This document shows positions 17,813-28,705 of a stretch of DNA of 64,000 bases, in pieces. A program made the translations under genes and the position numbers. Below the pieces are notes generated by a model, which had not been told where the DNA came from, ran no database searches, and was given only the letters and a program-made list of their open reading frames with translations. This stretch comes from Pantoea brenneri. GTDB lineage: Bacteria; Pseudomonadota; Gammaproteobacteria; Enterobacterales; Enterobacteriaceae. The stretch is taken from contig MIEI01000007.1 in the NCBI GenBank assembly GCA_002095305.1, forward strand, positions 34,491 through 98,490. The letters are read 5' to 3'. How positions within the stretch are numbered: position 1 is the first letter of the stretch; each line of letters opens with the position of its first letter.

Positions 17813-18367
17813 AGTAATCACTTCATAACGGTTTCCAAGCGTTTAACCAAAATGGTACAACCGCAAATGGAATTAGGCTTTCTCACAAAAGACGCGATCC
17901 GTTGCATTCTTGCAGCTCTTAACGGTAACAGCCTGAAAGCAGTTAAACTTTGACTTGCTATCGGGGCCAGATGGAATGAAGCGGCGAGGCTTATACGCGA
18001 CCACATCTACACCCCTCGAGTGTCCTACATCACAACCAAAAACGGGCGGCCCTGCACAGTTCCGATATCCAAAGAACTTTCCGAATTGATAAGAGAAGGT
18101 GAAAACCGGTTACTATTTCCCGTTATTTATTACTTTCTCGCGCACAAATTATTCAAACGAGAAGCGCCGAAAAGTCCGGCCGGTATGGCAACTCATCTTT
18201 TCCGACATACCTCCGCACAACATTTAACGGCGAGCGGCGGAAACATACTGGTTTTACAGCAGCTTCTTGGGCCTTCCAATATCTACCCGACAATGATTTA
18301 TACCCACTTTACCCTGGAGCACCTAGCGGAAGCCATCACATTAAACCCGCTAGCCAACCTTGGCTAA
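17813..18367 (+). pseudogene. Remnant of a P2-type tyrosine integrase
   Basis: One reading frame from 17813 to 18367 encodes the C-terminal ~180 residues of a P2-family phage integrase, interrupted by a TGA at 17951. Upstream of the stop it reads LGFLTKDAIRCILAAL; downstream it reads IGARWNEAARL (first catalytic Arg), HLFRHTSAQHL (H-x-x-R) and MIYTHF (nucleophile Tyr). The normal LLGH His is Pro (LLGP). The N-terminal arm-binding domain is missing. With truncation, a stop and a lost catalytic residue it cannot be active. It probably marks the insertion that brought the neighbouring DUF262-HEPN pair. Confidence 0.85.
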
Positions 18368-18575
18368 ATCTCTATCCAGCGCACCTAAGTGAAGTTCTAA
18401 AAAGGTGTGCCGTTTAGCTATCGTATTGTAAAGATAATCATTTTATTCTTACTGAAATAATCACGCACTGATCCACACTTTGACCATGCACGGTTGATTC
18501 AAAAGAGTTTAGATTGAGGTTGTTGGACGGGCAAATGATTATTAAAAAATATAAGTCACTGTTTTAAAATGCATA

Positions 18576-18597
18576 TTAAAGGGGCGCAGCGGCCCCG
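18576..18597 (-). terminator. Terminator of the aldo/keto reductase gene
   Basis: Stem GGGGC / GCCCC with a 6-nt loop, followed on the minus strand by UUUAAUA, directly after the reductase stop. The 18368-18575 stretch before it is AT-rich and holds no gene that I can see; it is probably the right edge of the island. Confidence 0.6.
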
Positions 18598-18602
18598 TTC
18601 TG

Positions 18603-19562
18603 TTAGCGGCTGGCGTCGGCCAGCTGTTCAATCTGTTCCGGCGTCAGCGTCAGCCGGGTTGCCCCGACCAGATCGTCGAGCTGGGCCAGCGAGGTGGCAC
18701 TGACAATCGGCGCGGTGATGCTGGGACGGGCAATCTGCCACGCCAGCGCCACCTGCGTCGGTGAAACCTGATGCGCTTCAGCGATTGCATCCAGCGCTGC
18801 CAGGATCTTCAGGCCGCGCGGGTTGAGGTATTTTTCCACCACACCCTGCCCGCGCTGACTTTTGCTGGCATCGGCCGGCTGGCGGTATTTACCACTCAGG
18901 AAACCGCTGGCCAGTGAGTAGTAGTTAATCACCCCTAACCCGTGGTGGCTGACCACCGGCTCCAGCTCTGATTCGTAGGGCTGGCGATCGTAGAGATTGT
19001 ATTCTGGCTGCAGGGTTTCATATCGCGCCAGCCCTTCCGCTTCGCTGATTTCCAGTGCCTGCTGCAGGCGAGCCGCACTGTAGTTGGAGGCACCAATTGC
19101 CCGCACTTTGCCCTCTTTAATCAGGCCATCAAAGGCGCTCAGCGTCTCGGCCAGCGGCGTGTCCTGATCGTCACGGTGCGCCTGATAGAGATCGATATAA
19201 TCGGTTTGCAGCCGACGCAGTGAGTCTTCCACCGCCTGGCGGATATACTGCGGTTTCAGTCCGGTTTTCTCCGGCGAAAGCTCCATCCCAACCTTGGTGG
19301 CCAGAACGATACTGTCGCGTTTGCCGCTTTTCTTCAGCCATTCGCCGATAATGGTTTCTGATTCACCGCCTTTATTTCCCGGTGCCCAGCGTGAATAAAC
19401 ATCGGCGGTATCAATAAACCACAGCCCTTTTTCCACCAGCGCGTCCAGCAGCGAAAACGAGCCAGGCCGATCCACGGTCCAGCCAAACACGTTGCCGCCA
19501 AACGTCAGTACCGGCACCGAAATGCCGCTGTCGCCTAACTGTCGGGTTTCATTCTGACTCAT
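18603..19562 (-). CDS. Aldo/keto reductase family oxidoreductase
   Basis: 319 aa from the ATG at 19562, seven bases after AAGGAG; an adjacent ATG at 19565 is equally in frame and an ATG at 19607 is too far upstream. The AKR catalytic tetrad is visible: Asp and Tyr in FIDTADVYS, Lys in LATKVGM, His in LYQAHRDD. NADPH-binding residues of the C-terminal (beta/alpha)8 barrel follow (IGASNYSA, PIVSATSLAQLDDL). It should reduce aldehydes or ketones with NADPH in the cytosol. The physiological substrate is unknown. Divergent from mdtA and unrelated to it in function as far as can be told. Confidence 0.88.
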   Translation of the reverse strand: MSQNETRQLGDSGISVPVLTFGGNVFGWTVDRPGSFSLLDALVEKGLWFIDTADVYSRWAPGNKGGESETIIGEWLKKSGKRDSIVLATKVGMELSPEKTGLKPQYIRQAVEDSLRRLQTDYIDLYQAHRDDQDTPLAETLSAFDGLIKEGKVRAIGASNYSAARLQQALEISEAEGLARYETLQPEYNLYDRQPYESELEPVVSHHGLGVINYYSLASGFLSGKYRQPADASKSQRGQGVVEKYLNPRGLKILAALDAIAEAHQVSPTQVALAWQIARPSITAPIVSATSLAQLDDLVGATRLTLTPEQIEQLADASR

Positions 19563-19725
19563 CATCTGCTCCTTAGTGGTGTATCGAAACGGTCTGTCAC
19601 TGAGCATAGCAAAGCGAAACGGCTTCTTTATGACGATTGTGGTGTGATTAATGCCAGAAAAGGCATACTTACCCGGCCCTGACAGATATCCTTATTTCCT
19701 TCAACTTTTGCCCGTCAGAGGCGAC

Positions 19726-19731
19726 TACAAT
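19726..19731 (+). promoter_or_regulatory. Candidate -10 box of the mdtABCD-baeSR operon
   Basis: TACAAT lies 72 bp before the mdtA start without a good -35 partner, as expected of an activator-dependent promoter. BaeR activates mdt transcription in E. coli, but I found no convincing BaeR box here. Confidence 0.3.
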
Positions 19732-19802
19732 CTGACGTTTGCAGGCTACCCGTTTGATGCCTGCGCCTGGGACTACATCACTGCTGGAGAGCAAGCAAAA
19801 TA

Positions 19803-21038
19803 ATGAGCACCCGACATCCTGTTATGAAAAAGAGCCTGATTGTGCTGGTGGTGATTGCCGCGGCCGTCGGCGGATATTACTGGTGGCAGCACGCTGCTGA
19901 GCCGCAGACCGACCAGCAGAGTGGCGCACGCACGCCGCGCGGCAAAGGCGGCGCTGACGGCGCCCGTCGTCCTCTCGCCCCGGTTCAGGCCGCCAGCGCC
20001 ACCAGCCAGAGCGTCCCGCAGTACCTGAGCGGATTAGGCACCGTCACCGCCGCCAATACCGCGACGGTGCGCAGCCGGGTTAACGGCGATCTGGTGGCGA
20101 TACACTTTACCGAAGGCCAGCAGGTTAAGGCCGGCGATTTGCTGGCAGAAGTCGATCCGCGTCCGTATCAGGTGGCGTTAACTCAGGCCGAGGGTCAGCT
20201 GGCAAAAGATCAGGCCACGCTGGCGAACGCCCGCCGCGACCTGGCGCGTTTCGAAAAGCTGGCGAAAAGTTCGCTGGTGTCACAGCAGGAGCTGGATACG
20301 CAGCGCTCGCTGGTCAGCGAAACCCTCGGCACCCTGAAAGCGGACCAGGGCAGCGTCGCCAGCGCCCAGCTTAATCTGACCTACAGCCGGATTACTGCGC
20401 CGATCGACGGCCGGGTCGGTCTGAAGCAGGTGGACGTCGGCAACTACGTTACCAGCGGCGACACCACCGGCATTGTGGTGATCACCCAGACCCAGCCGAT
20501 TGACGTGGTGTTCACCCTCGCCGAAAACAACATCAGCCAGATTCTGAAGGCGCAGAAAAGCGGTGAGCCGCTGCCGGTCGAAGCCTGGGATCGCAGCAAT
20601 CAGGCGCTGATTGCCAGCGGTAAACTGCTGAGCCTCGATAACCAGATTGATGTCACCACCGGCACCATTAAGATCAAAGCGCGCTTCGATAATCAGGACG
20701 GTGCGCTGTTCCCCAATCAGTTCGTTAACGTCCGGCTGAAGGTCAATACCCTGCAGGATGCGATTGTTATTCCGGCCGCCGCGCTGCAGATGGGCAATGA
20801 AGGCCACTTCGTCTGGGTGGTCAACAGCGATAATAAAGTCAGCAAGAAAAGCGTGATTGCCGGCCTGCAGGATAGCCAGAAAGTGGTGATCAGCGCCGGG
20901 CTGGAAGCGGGCGAACGGGTGGTGACCGATGGTCTGGATCGCCTGACCGAAGGCGCGAAAGTTGAGATTGTCGCGGCGCAAAGTACCGCACCGCGCAGTA
21001 GCCGTGCGGCGCTGCCGTCGAAGGGAGAGCGTGAGTAA
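19803..21038 (+). CDS. mdtA: MdtABC efflux pump, membrane-fusion (adaptor) subunit
   Basis: 411 aa; E. coli MdtA has 415. A single N-terminal hydrophobic segment anchors it in the inner membrane. The periplasmic part has the RND adaptor order: lipoyl half ([19 protein letters not shown]), alpha-helical coiled coil (about 125-185), second lipoyl half ([19 protein letters not shown]) and beta-barrel. It joins the MdtB-MdtC pump to an outer-membrane channel of TolC type; no such channel is encoded nearby. Start at 19803 is chosen; ATG at 19824 (MKKSL) is an alternative. The stop overlaps the mdtB start by one base. Confidence 0.96.
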   Translation: MSTRHPVMKKSLIVLVVIAAAVGGYYWWQHAAEPQTDQQSGARTPRGKGGADGARRPLAPVQAASATSQSVPQYLSGLGTVTAANTATVRSRVNGDLVAIHFTEGQQVKAGDLLAEVDPRPYQVALTQAEGQLAKDQATLANARRDLARFEKLAKSSLVSQQELDTQRSLVSETLGTLKADQGSVASAQLNLTYSRITAPIDGRVGLKQVDVGNYVTSGDTTGIVVITQTQPIDVVFTLAENNISQILKAQKSGEPLPVEAWDRSNQALIASGKLLSLDNQIDVTTGTIKIKARFDNQDGALFPNQFVNVRLKVNTLQDAIVIPAAALQMGNEGHFVWVVNSDNKVSKKSVIAGLQDSQKVVISAGLEAGERVVTDGLDRLTEGAKVEIVAAQSTAPRSSRAALPSKGERE

Positions 21039-24000
21039 TGCAGGTAATGCCTCCCGATCACAGCGGTGGACCGTCGCGCCAGTTTATTCTGCGTCCGGTA
21101 GCCACCACGCTGTTGATGATTGCCATTCTGCTGGCAGGCGTGCTGGGCTATCGCTTCCTGCCGGTTTCGGCGCTGCCCGAAGTTGATTATCCGACCATTC
21201 AGGTGGTTACCCTCTATCCGGGTGCCAGTCCGGATGTGGTCACCTCATCCATTACCGCGCCGCTGGAGCGTCAGTTCGGCCAGATGTCGGGCCTGAAGCA
21301 GATGGCGTCGCAGAGTTCGGGCGGCGCATCGGTGGTGACGCTGCAGTTCCAGCTCAGCCTGCCGCTCGACGTGGCGGAACAGGAAGTGCAGGCGGCGATT
21401 AACTCCGCCACCAACCTGCTGCCCAACGATCTGCCCAATCCGCCGGTCTACAGCAAAGTGAACCCGGCCGATCCGCCGATCATGACGCTGGCCGTTACCA
21501 CCCGCAGCATGCCGCTGACCCAGGTTCAGGACATGGTGGAAACCCGGGTGGCGCAGAAAATTTCTCAGGTCAGCGGCGTCGGGCTGGTGACCTTGTCCGG
21601 CGGTCAGCGTCCGGCGGTGCGGGTCAAAATGAATGCCCAGGCGCTGGCGGCGCTTGGCCTGACCAGCGAGACGGTGCGTACCGCCATCAGCGACGCCAAC
21701 GTCAATTCGGCTAAAGGCAGCCTGGATGGGCCGACGCGCTCGATTACCCTGTCGGCCAACGACCAGATGAAATCGGCGGAAGATTACCGTCAGCTGATCA
21801 TCAGCTACAACAACGGTGCGCCAGTGCGGTTGGGTGACGTCGCCACCATTGAGCAAGGCGCAGAGAACAGCTGGCTGGGTGCCTGGGCCAACCGCGACGC
21901 CGCGATTGTGCTCAACGTGCAGCGTCAGCCGGGTGCCAACATCATTGCTACCGCCGACAATATCCGCGCCATGCTGCCCGCGCTGACGGCGGCGTTGCCA
22001 AAATCGGTCGAGGTCAAACTGCTGACCGACCGCACCACCAATATCCGCGCCTCGGTCAGCGATACCCAGTATGAGCTGATACTGGCGATGGCGCTGGTGG
22101 TGATGATCATCTACCTGTTCCTGCGCAATGTGCCCGCCACGCTGATCCCGGCGGTTGCGGTGCCGCTGTCGCTGATCGGCACCTTTGCGGCGATGTATTT
22201 TCTCGGCTTTTCGATCAACAACCTGACCTTAATGGCGCTAACCATCGCCACCGGGTTTGTGGTCGATGACGCGATTGTGGTGATTGAGAACATCTCCCGC
22301 TACATCGAAAAAGGGGAAAAACCGTTAACCGCGGCGCTGAAAGGCGCAGGCGAAATCGGTTTTACCATCATCTCGCTGACCTTCTCACTGATTGCAGTGC
22401 TGATCCCGCTGCTGTTTATGGGCGATGTCATTGGCCGCCTGTTCCGCGAGTTTGCGGTGACGCTGGCGGTGGCGATTCTGATCTCGGCAGTGGTCTCGCT
22501 GACCCTGACGCCGATGATGTGCGCCCGGATGCTGAGCGCCGGGTCGCTGCGTAAGCAGAACCGTTTCTCACGCGCCAGCGAAGCGATGTTTGAGCGCATC
22601 ATTGCCGTCTACGGTCGCGGGTTACGCCGGGTGCTTAATCATCGGTGGCTGACCTTATCGGTCGCGCTCGGTACCCTGGTGCTGACCGTCCTGCTGTGGA
22701 TGATGATCCCGAAAGGCTTTTTCCCGCAGCAGGACAACAGCATTATTCAGGGCACGCTGCAGGCGCCGCAGTCCGTCTCATACGCCAGCATGGCCGAGCG
22801 TACCCGCGATGTGGCTTCAATCATCATGAAAGATCCAGCGGTGCAGAGCATGACCTCATTTGTCGGGGTGGACGGCACTAATGCCGCGCTGAACAGTGCC
22901 CGGCTGCAAATCAACCTCAAGCCGCTCGACCAGCGTGAAGATCGGATCCCGGTGATTCAGCAACGGCTGCAACAGCAGGTGAGCCAGATTCCGGGCGTGC
23001 AGCTGTGGCTGCAGGCGGTACAGGATCTCACCATTGATACCCAGGCGAGCCGCACGCCCTATCAGTTTACGCTGCAATCGGGTTCGCTGGCTTCACTCAC
23101 CACCTGGGTGCCGGCGCTGCTGGCCGAGCTGAATACCCTACCGCAACTGCGGGATGTCAGCAGCGACTGGCAGGATCAGGGACTGGAAGCCTATATCAAT
23201 GTCGATCGTGCCAGCGCCAGCCGGCTGGGTATCAGTATGGCGGACGTGGATAACGCGCTGTATAACGCCTTTGGTCAGCGCCTGATCTCTACCATTTATA
23301 CCCAGGCTAATCAGTATCGTGTGGTGCTGGAGCAGGACAACCGCGCCATGCCGGGCCTGCAAAGCCTGGAGAGCATTCGTCTGGCCAGCAGCGACGGCGG
23401 CAATGTGCCGCTGAGCACCTTTGCCCGTATTGAACAGCGTCATACGCCGCTCAGTATCAACCATCTCGATCAGTTCCCGTCGGCGACCTTCTCGTTCAAC
23501 GTGGCTGACGGCTATTCGCTGGAAGATGCGGTCAAAGCGGTATCGCAGGCAGAAGCGCAGCTCGGTATGCCCGCCGAAATGATGACCCAGTTCCAGGGCA
23601 GCACGCTGGCGTTTGAAGCGGCGCTGAGCAGCACCGTCTGGCTGATTGTGGCGGCGATTGTAGCGATGTATATCGTGCTCGGGGTGCTGTATGAGAGCTT
23701 TATCCATCCAATCACTATTTTGTCGACGCTGCCTACCGCGGGCGTCGGGGCGCTGCTGGCGCTGATGCTCAGCGGCAACGAGCTGGATATTGTGGCGATC
23801 ATCGGCATCATTCTGCTGATCGGTATCGTGAAAAAGAACGCCATCATGATGATCGACTTCGCGCTGGCGGCTGAGCGTGAACAGGGGATGCAGCCTTACG
23901 ATGCTATCTATCAGGCCTGCCTGTTGCGTTTCCGGCCGATTCTGATGACCACGCTGGCGGCGCTGCTCGGCGCGTTACCGTTGATGCTCAGCACCGGGGT

Positions 24001-24160
24001 CGGCGCGGAACTGCGTCACCCGCTGGGGATTGCGATGGTCGGCGGTCTGATTGTCAGTCAGGTGCTGACGCTGTTCACCACGCCGGTGATCTACCTGCTG
24101 TTTGATCAGCTGGCGCACGCCACCCGCCGTCGCCTCGGCCGCACGGAGGCCGCAGAGTGA
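21038..24160 (+). CDS. mdtB: RND efflux transporter subunit MdtB
   Basis: 1040 aa, identical in length to E. coli MdtB. Twelve membrane helices with two large periplasmic loops give the RND architecture. The start [20 protein letters not shown] and proton-relay helix region [18 protein letters not shown] are characteristic. MdtB and MdtC form a heterotrimer that exports bile salts, novobiocin and other compounds using the proton gradient, with MdtA as adaptor. Start and stop overlap mdtA and mdtC, so expression is translationally coupled. Confidence 0.97.
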   Translation: MQVMPPDHSGGPSRQFILRPVATTLLMIAILLAGVLGYRFLPVSALPEVDYPTIQVVTLYPGASPDVVTSSITAPLERQFGQMSGLKQMASQSSGGASVVTLQFQLSLPLDVAEQEVQAAINSATNLLPNDLPNPPVYSKVNPADPPIMTLAVTTRSMPLTQVQDMVETRVAQKISQVSGVGLVTLSGGQRPAVRVKMNAQALAALGLTSETVRTAISDANVNSAKGSLDGPTRSITLSANDQMKSAEDYRQLIISYNNGAPVRLGDVATIEQGAENSWLGAWANRDAAIVLNVQRQPGANIIATADNIRAMLPALTAALPKSVEVKLLTDRTTNIRASVSDTQYELILAMALVVMIIYLFLRNVPATLIPAVAVPLSLIGTFAAMYFLGFSINNLTLMALTIATGFVVDDAIVVIENISRYIEKGEKPLTAALKGAGEIGFTIISLTFSLIAVLIPLLFMGDVIGRLFREFAVTLAVAILISAVVSLTLTPMMCARMLSAGSLRKQNRFSRASEAMFERIIAVYGRGLRRVLNHRWLTLSVALGTLVLTVLLWMMIPKGFFPQQDNSIIQGTLQAPQSVSYASMAERTRDVASIIMKDPAVQSMTSFVGVDGTNAALNSARLQINLKPLDQREDRIPVIQQRLQQQVSQIPGVQLWLQAVQDLTIDTQASRTPYQFTLQSGSLASLTTWVPALLAELNTLPQLRDVSSDWQDQGLEAYINVDRASASRLGISMADVDNALYNAFGQRLISTIYTQANQYRVVLEQDNRAMPGLQSLESIRLASSDGGNVPLSTFARIEQRHTPLSINHLDQFPSATFSFNVADGYSLEDAVKAVSQAEAQLGMPAEMMTQFQGSTLAFEAALSSTVWLIVAAIVAMYIVLGVLYESFIHPITILSTLPTAGVGALLALMLSGNELDIVAIIGIILLIGIVKKNAIMMIDFALAAEREQGMQPYDAIYQACLLRFRPILMTTLAALLGALPLMLSTGVGAELRHPLGIAMVGGLIVSQVLTLFTTPVIYLLFDQLAHATRRRLGRTEAAE

Positions 24161-27100
24161 AGTTTTTTGCCCTGTTTATTCATCGGCCGGTCGCCACAAC
24201 CCTGCTGACGCTGGCAATTGCGCTGGCCGGCATCCTCGGTTTTCGCCTGCTGCCGGTGGCACCGCTGCCGCAGGTCGATTTTCCGGTGATCGTGATTTCG
24301 GCCTCGCTGCCGGGTGCCGCGCCGGAGATTATGGCGTCGTCGGTCGCCACGCCACTCGAGCGCTCGCTGGGCCGCATCGCCGGCGTCAGTGAAATGACCT
24401 CAACCAGTTCACTCGGCAGCACCCGCATCATTCTGGTGTTTGATTTTGATCGTGACATCAACGGAGCCGCGCGCGATGTTCAGGCCGCGATTAACGCGGC
24501 GCAAAGCCTGCTGCCTACCGGGATGCCGTCGCGCCCGACGTATCGCAAAGTGAACCCTTCAGATGCGCCGATTATGATCATGACGCTGACCTCGGACAGC
24601 TACAATCCGGGTCAGCTGTATGACTACGCCTCAACGCAGCTGGCGCAGAAACTGTCACAGATTGAGGGCGTCGGCGACGTCACCGTAGGCGGCAGCTCGC
24701 TGCCTGCGGTCCGCGTGGCACTGAATCCACAGGCGCTGTTTAATCAGGGCGTGTCGCTGGATGCGGTGCGCACCGCCATTTCCAACGCCAATCAGCGACG
24801 GCCGCAGGGCGCACTGGATGATTCGCAGCAGCGCTGGCAGTTGCGTACCAATGATGCGCTACAGACCGCCACTGAGTATCAGCCGCTGATAGTGCATTAC
24901 AACAACGGCGCGGCGGTCAGGCTGTCGGACGTGGCGACAGTCGAAGACTCGGTTCAGGACGTGCGTAATGCCGGGATGTCACGCGGTAAACCGGCGGTGC
25001 TGCTGCTGATCCGCAAAACGCCTGAAGCTAACGTCATCGATACGGTGGACCGTATCCGCGCCGAAATGCCGCTGCTGCATGAGGTGATCCCGGCCGCCAT
25101 CGACCTGCAGATCGCTCAGGATCGCTCACCCACCATTCGTGCCTCGCTGCATGAAGTGGAGCAATCGCTGGTGATCGCCGTGGCGCTGGTGATTCTGGTG
25201 GTGTTTGTTTTCCTGCGCTCGGGTCGCGCCACGCTGATCCCGGCGGTGGCGGTGCCGGTTTCACTGATTGGCACCTTCGCCGCGATGTACCTGTGCGGCT
25301 TTAGTCTCAACAACCTGTCGCTAATGGCGCTGACCATCGCCACCGGCTTTGTGGTCGATGATGCGATTGTGGTGCTGGAGAACATCGCCCGCCACGTCGA
25401 GGCGGGCATGAAGCCGTTGCCCGCAGCGCTGAAAGGGGTACGTGAAGTCGGCTTTACCGTACTGTCGATGAGTCTGTCACTGATCGCGGTCTTCCTGCCG
25501 CTGCTGATGATCGGCGGGCTGATTGGCCGCTTCTTCTCCGAGTTTGCCATCACCCTGTCGGTGGCGATTGTGATCTCGCTGTTTATCTCAGTAACCCTGA
25601 CGCCGATGATGTGTGCATATCTGCTGAAACCGTCGGCACCCGGCAGCCAGCCCCGTCGGCATGGATCGGGCCGGCTGCTGCTGGCGATTCAGCAGGGCTA
25701 TGGCCGCTCGCTCAATGTGGTGCTGAACCATGCCCGCTGGGTGCTGCTGCTGTTTTTCGCCACCATCGCCCTCACCGTCTGGCTGTTTATCAGCATCCCG
25801 AAAACCTTTATGCCGGAGCAGGACACCGGCCGGCTCTCCGGTTTTATCTCGGCCGACCAGAGCATTTCGTTCCAGGCGATGCGCAGTAAGCTGCAGGATT
25901 TTATGGAGATCGTCGGTGCCGATCCGGCGGTAGAGAGCGTGGTCGGCTTTACCGGTGGGATGCGCACCAACAGCGGCTCGATGTTTATCTCGCTGAAACC
26001 GCTGTCAGAGCGCAAAGAGAACGCGCAGGCGGTCATCGCCCGGCTGCGGGTTAAACTGGCAAAAGAGCCGGGTGCTAACCTCTACCTGAATGCGGTGCAG
26101 GATCTGCGGGTCGGCGGCCGTGAATCGAATGCCGGTTATCAGTACTCGCTGCTGTCGGACAATCTCGACGACCTGCGCAGCTGGGAGCCGAAAATCCGTC
26201 AGGCGTTCGCCGCCCTGCCGCAGCTGGCGGACGTCAACTCCGATCAGCAGGATAAAGGCAGCGAAATGGCCCTGACCTACGATCGTGAAAGTATGGCGCG
26301 ACTCGGTATTAACGTCGCTGAAGCGAATGCCTTGCTGAATAACGCCTTTGGTCAGCGCCAGATCTCTACTATTTATCAACCGCTTAACCAGTACAAGGTG
26401 GTGATGGAGGTCGATCCACGCTATACCCAGGATATCAGCGCCCTGTCGCAGATGTTTGTTATCAACAGCGAAGGCAAAGCAATTCCACTGTCGTGGTTTG
26501 CGCACTGGCAGCCCGCCAACGCCCCGCTGTCGGTCAATCATGAAGGGCTTTCTGCCGCCTCGACCATCTCGTTTAACCTGCCGGAAGGCGTGTCGCTGTC
26601 GCAGGCATCCGAGGCAATTGAGCGCACCATGACCTCGCTCGGGGTGCCTTCCAGCGTACGCGGCAGTTTTGCCGGTACAGCGCAGGTATTCCAGCAGTCG
26701 CAGAGCAGCCAGCTGTGGCTGATGCTGGCGGCCATTGGCGCGGTCTATATCGTGCTGGGGATGCTGTATGAGAGCTATGTCCATCCGCTCACCATTCTGT
26801 CGACGCTGCCGTCGGCCGGGGTTGGCGCACTGCTGGCGCTGGAATTGTTCGATACGCCGTTCAGCCTGATTGCGCTGATCGGAATTCTGCTGCTGATCGG
26901 CATCGTGAAAAAGAACGCTATCATGATGGTAGATTTTGCCCTTGAGGCACAACGCAACGGCCAGCTCAGCGCGCGCGAGGCGATTTTTCAGGCCTGCCTG
27001 CTGCGCTTCCGGCCGATTCTGATGACCACGCTGGCGGCGCTGTTTGGCGCGCTGCCGCTGGTGCTGACCAGCGGTGACGGCGCGGAACTGCGACAGCCGC

Positions 27101-27231
27101 TCGGCATTACCATCGCCGGCGGTCTGGTGATGAGCCAGTTGCTGACGCTCTACACCACGCCGGTGGTCTACCTGATGATGGATAAACTACGGCGTAAAAA
27201 GCGTCCGCTGGCGCTGGCGCAACAGCAATAA
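24157..27231 (+). CDS. mdtC: RND efflux transporter subunit MdtC
   Basis: 1024 aa from a GTG codon that overlaps the mdtB stop (GTGA), as expected for this coupled pair. The N-terminus [15 protein letters not shown] and proton-relay segment [18 protein letters not shown] match MdtC rather than MdtB. In the family MdtC supplies most drug binding in the MdtB2C trimer. Unlike E. coli, where mdtD follows immediately, here 64 bp with a perfect hairpin separate mdtC and mdtD. Confidence 0.97.
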   Translation: MKFFALFIHRPVATTLLTLAIALAGILGFRLLPVAPLPQVDFPVIVISASLPGAAPEIMASSVATPLERSLGRIAGVSEMTSTSSLGSTRIILVFDFDRDINGAARDVQAAINAAQSLLPTGMPSRPTYRKVNPSDAPIMIMTLTSDSYNPGQLYDYASTQLAQKLSQIEGVGDVTVGGSSLPAVRVALNPQALFNQGVSLDAVRTAISNANQRRPQGALDDSQQRWQLRTNDALQTATEYQPLIVHYNNGAAVRLSDVATVEDSVQDVRNAGMSRGKPAVLLLIRKTPEANVIDTVDRIRAEMPLLHEVIPAAIDLQIAQDRSPTIRASLHEVEQSLVIAVALVILVVFVFLRSGRATLIPAVAVPVSLIGTFAAMYLCGFSLNNLSLMALTIATGFVVDDAIVVLENIARHVEAGMKPLPAALKGVREVGFTVLSMSLSLIAVFLPLLMIGGLIGRFFSEFAITLSVAIVISLFISVTLTPMMCAYLLKPSAPGSQPRRHGSGRLLLAIQQGYGRSLNVVLNHARWVLLLFFATIALTVWLFISIPKTFMPEQDTGRLSGFISADQSISFQAMRSKLQDFMEIVGADPAVESVVGFTGGMRTNSGSMFISLKPLSERKENAQAVIARLRVKLAKEPGANLYLNAVQDLRVGGRESNAGYQYSLLSDNLDDLRSWEPKIRQAFAALPQLADVNSDQQDKGSEMALTYDRESMARLGINVAEANALLNNAFGQRQISTIYQPLNQYKVVMEVDPRYTQDISALSQMFVINSEGKAIPLSWFAHWQPANAPLSVNHEGLSAASTISFNLPEGVSLSQASEAIERTMTSLGVPSSVRGSFAGTAQVFQQSQSSQLWLMLAAIGAVYIVLGMLYESYVHPLTILSTLPSAGVGALLALELFDTPFSLIALIGILLLIGIVKKNAIMMVDFALEAQRNGQLSAREAIFQACLLRFRPILMTTLAALFGALPLVLTSGDGAELRQPLGITIAGGLVMSQLLTLYTTPVVYLMMDKLRRKKRPLALAQQQ

Positions 27232-27239
27232 CGGGGTGT

Positions 27240-27257
27240 GCGACGCCGCAGCGTCGC
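27240..27257 (+). other. Perfect hairpin in the mdtC-mdtD gap
   Basis: GCGACGC-CGCA-GCGTCGC, a 7-bp perfect stem with a tetraloop, lies 9 bp after the mdtC stop. No U-tract follows. It may stabilise the mdtABC part of the message or reduce mdtD expression. Part of the stem sequence recurs as GCGACGC at 27275-27281. Confidence 0.45.
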
Positions 27258-27295
27258 GCGAGGTGAAGAACGAAGCGACGCGATTTCGGGACTGA

Positions 27296-28705
27296 ATGAT
27301 GAGTACACAGAGCGCAAACGTCCGCTGGCAATTATGGATAGTCGCCATCGGCTTCTTTATGCAGACGCTGGATACCACCATTGTCAACACCGCTATACCG
27401 GCGATGGCGCACGATTTAGGCGTCAGTCCGCTGCATATGCACTCGGTGATTGTCTATTACGTGCTGACGGTGGCGGTCATGCTGCCGGTCAGCGGCTGGC
27501 TGGCAGATCGCTTCGGCGTGCGTAACATCTTCTTTAGCGCGATTGTGTTGTTCAGCCTCGGATCGCTGCTGTGCGCGCTCTCTACCACCCTCGACCAGCT
27601 GGTGCTGTCGCGGGTAGTGCAGGGCATTGGCGGCGCGATGATGGTGCCGGTCGGTCGCCTGACGGTGATGAAAATCGTGCCGCGCGAGCAGTACATGTCG
27701 GCGATGACCTTTGTCACGCTGCCGGGGCAGATCGGGCCGCTGCTGGGTCCGGCGCTGGGCGGCGTGCTGGTGGAGTACGCCAGCTGGCACTGGATTTTCC
27801 TGATCAATATTCCGGTCGGCATTGCCGGTGCCGTCGCGACCCTGATGCTGATGCCTGACTACGCGATGCAGACCCGACGATTCGACTTCACCGGCTTTAT
27901 CCTGCTGGCGGCTGGCATGGCGACCTTAACCCTGGCGCTGGATGGTCAGCGCAGCAGTGGCGGTTCACCGTTGCTGCTCGGGGCGATGATCCTGATCGGC
28001 ATGTTCTCGCTGCTGTTCTATCTGATGCATGCGCGCAGCAATGACAATGCGCTGTTCAGCCTGAAGCTGTTTGATAACCGCATCTATTCGATTGGCCTGC
28101 TCGGCAGCTTTACCGGCCGCATCGGCAGCGGCATGCTGCCGTTTATGACGCCGATTTTCCTGCAGGTCGGCATGGGCTACAGTCCGTTTCACGCCGGGCT
28201 GATGATGATCCCGATGGTGCTCGGCAACATGGGGATGAAGCGCATTGTGGTGCGCATCGTTAACCTGTTTGGCTATCGCAACGTGCTGGTGGTTTCGACC
28301 ATTGCACTGGCGCTGGTGGTGCTGCTGTTCCCGCTGGTGGCGATCATGGGCTGGGTCTGGCTGCTGCCGCTGGTGCTGTTTCTGCAGGGGATGGTCAACG
28401 CCATTCGCTTCTCCTCAATGAATACCCTGACGCTGAAAGAGTTGCCCGATGAACTCGCCTCCAGCGGCAATAGCCTGCTGTCGATGATTATGCAGCTGTC
28501 GATGAGTATCGGCGTGACGCTGGCGGGCTTACTGCTGGGTGCGTTTGCCCAGGATGCCGCCAGCGACAGCAGTGCGGAACACCAGATGTTTATTTATGCC
28601 TATCTGTGCATGTCGCTGATCATTATCCTGCCCGCGCTGGTGTTCTGGCGTGTTCCGCAGCAGGTAAGTAAAAACGTCGACTTACGACGCCGGAGAAAGT
28701 CATGA
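27296..28705 (+). CDS. mdtD: MFS transporter MdtD (DHA2-type)
   Basis: 469 aa from the first of two adjacent ATGs (27296/27299). Fourteen hydrophobic helices, the MFS motif [12 protein letters not shown] near residue 65 and motif C-like [10 protein letters not shown] near 145 place it in the DHA2 drug:proton antiporter family. E. coli MdtD (YegB) has the same length class and context. It is not required for MdtABC-mediated drug resistance; a role in iron-citrate export has been proposed for the family member in Salmonella/E. coli. Its stop overlaps the baeS start (ATGA). Confidence 0.93.
   Translation: MMSTQSANVRWQLWIVAIGFFMQTLDTTIVNTAIPAMAHDLGVSPLHMHSVIVYYVLTVAVMLPVSGWLADRFGVRNIFFSAIVLFSLGSLLCALSTTLDQLVLSRVVQGIGGAMMVPVGRLTVMKIVPREQYMSAMTFVTLPGQIGPLLGPALGGVLVEYASWHWIFLINIPVGIAGAVATLMLMPDYAMQTRRFDFTGFILLAAGMATLTLALDGQRSSGGSPLLLGAMILIGMFSLLFYLMHARSNDNALFSLKLFDNRIYSIGLLGSFTGRIGSGMLPFMTPIFLQVGMGYSPFHAGLMMIPMVLGNMGMKRIVVRIVNLFGYRNVLVVSTIALALVVLLFPLVAIMGWVWLLPLVLFLQGMVNAIRFSSMNTLTLKELPDELASSGNSLLSMIMQLSMSIGVTLAGLLLGAFAQDAASDSSAEHQMFIYAYLCMSLIIILPALVFWRVPQQVSKNVDLRRRRKS

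Noticed and set aside
17700..18602. tRNA or attachment-site repeats next to the integrase remnant
   Set aside because: No tRNA-like sequence and no direct repeat shared by the two island flanks could be found by eye.
19608..19802. BaeR box upstream of mdtA
   Set aside because: TTTCCTTCAACTTTTGCC near 19695 is only a loose match to the published BaeR motif, too weak to call.
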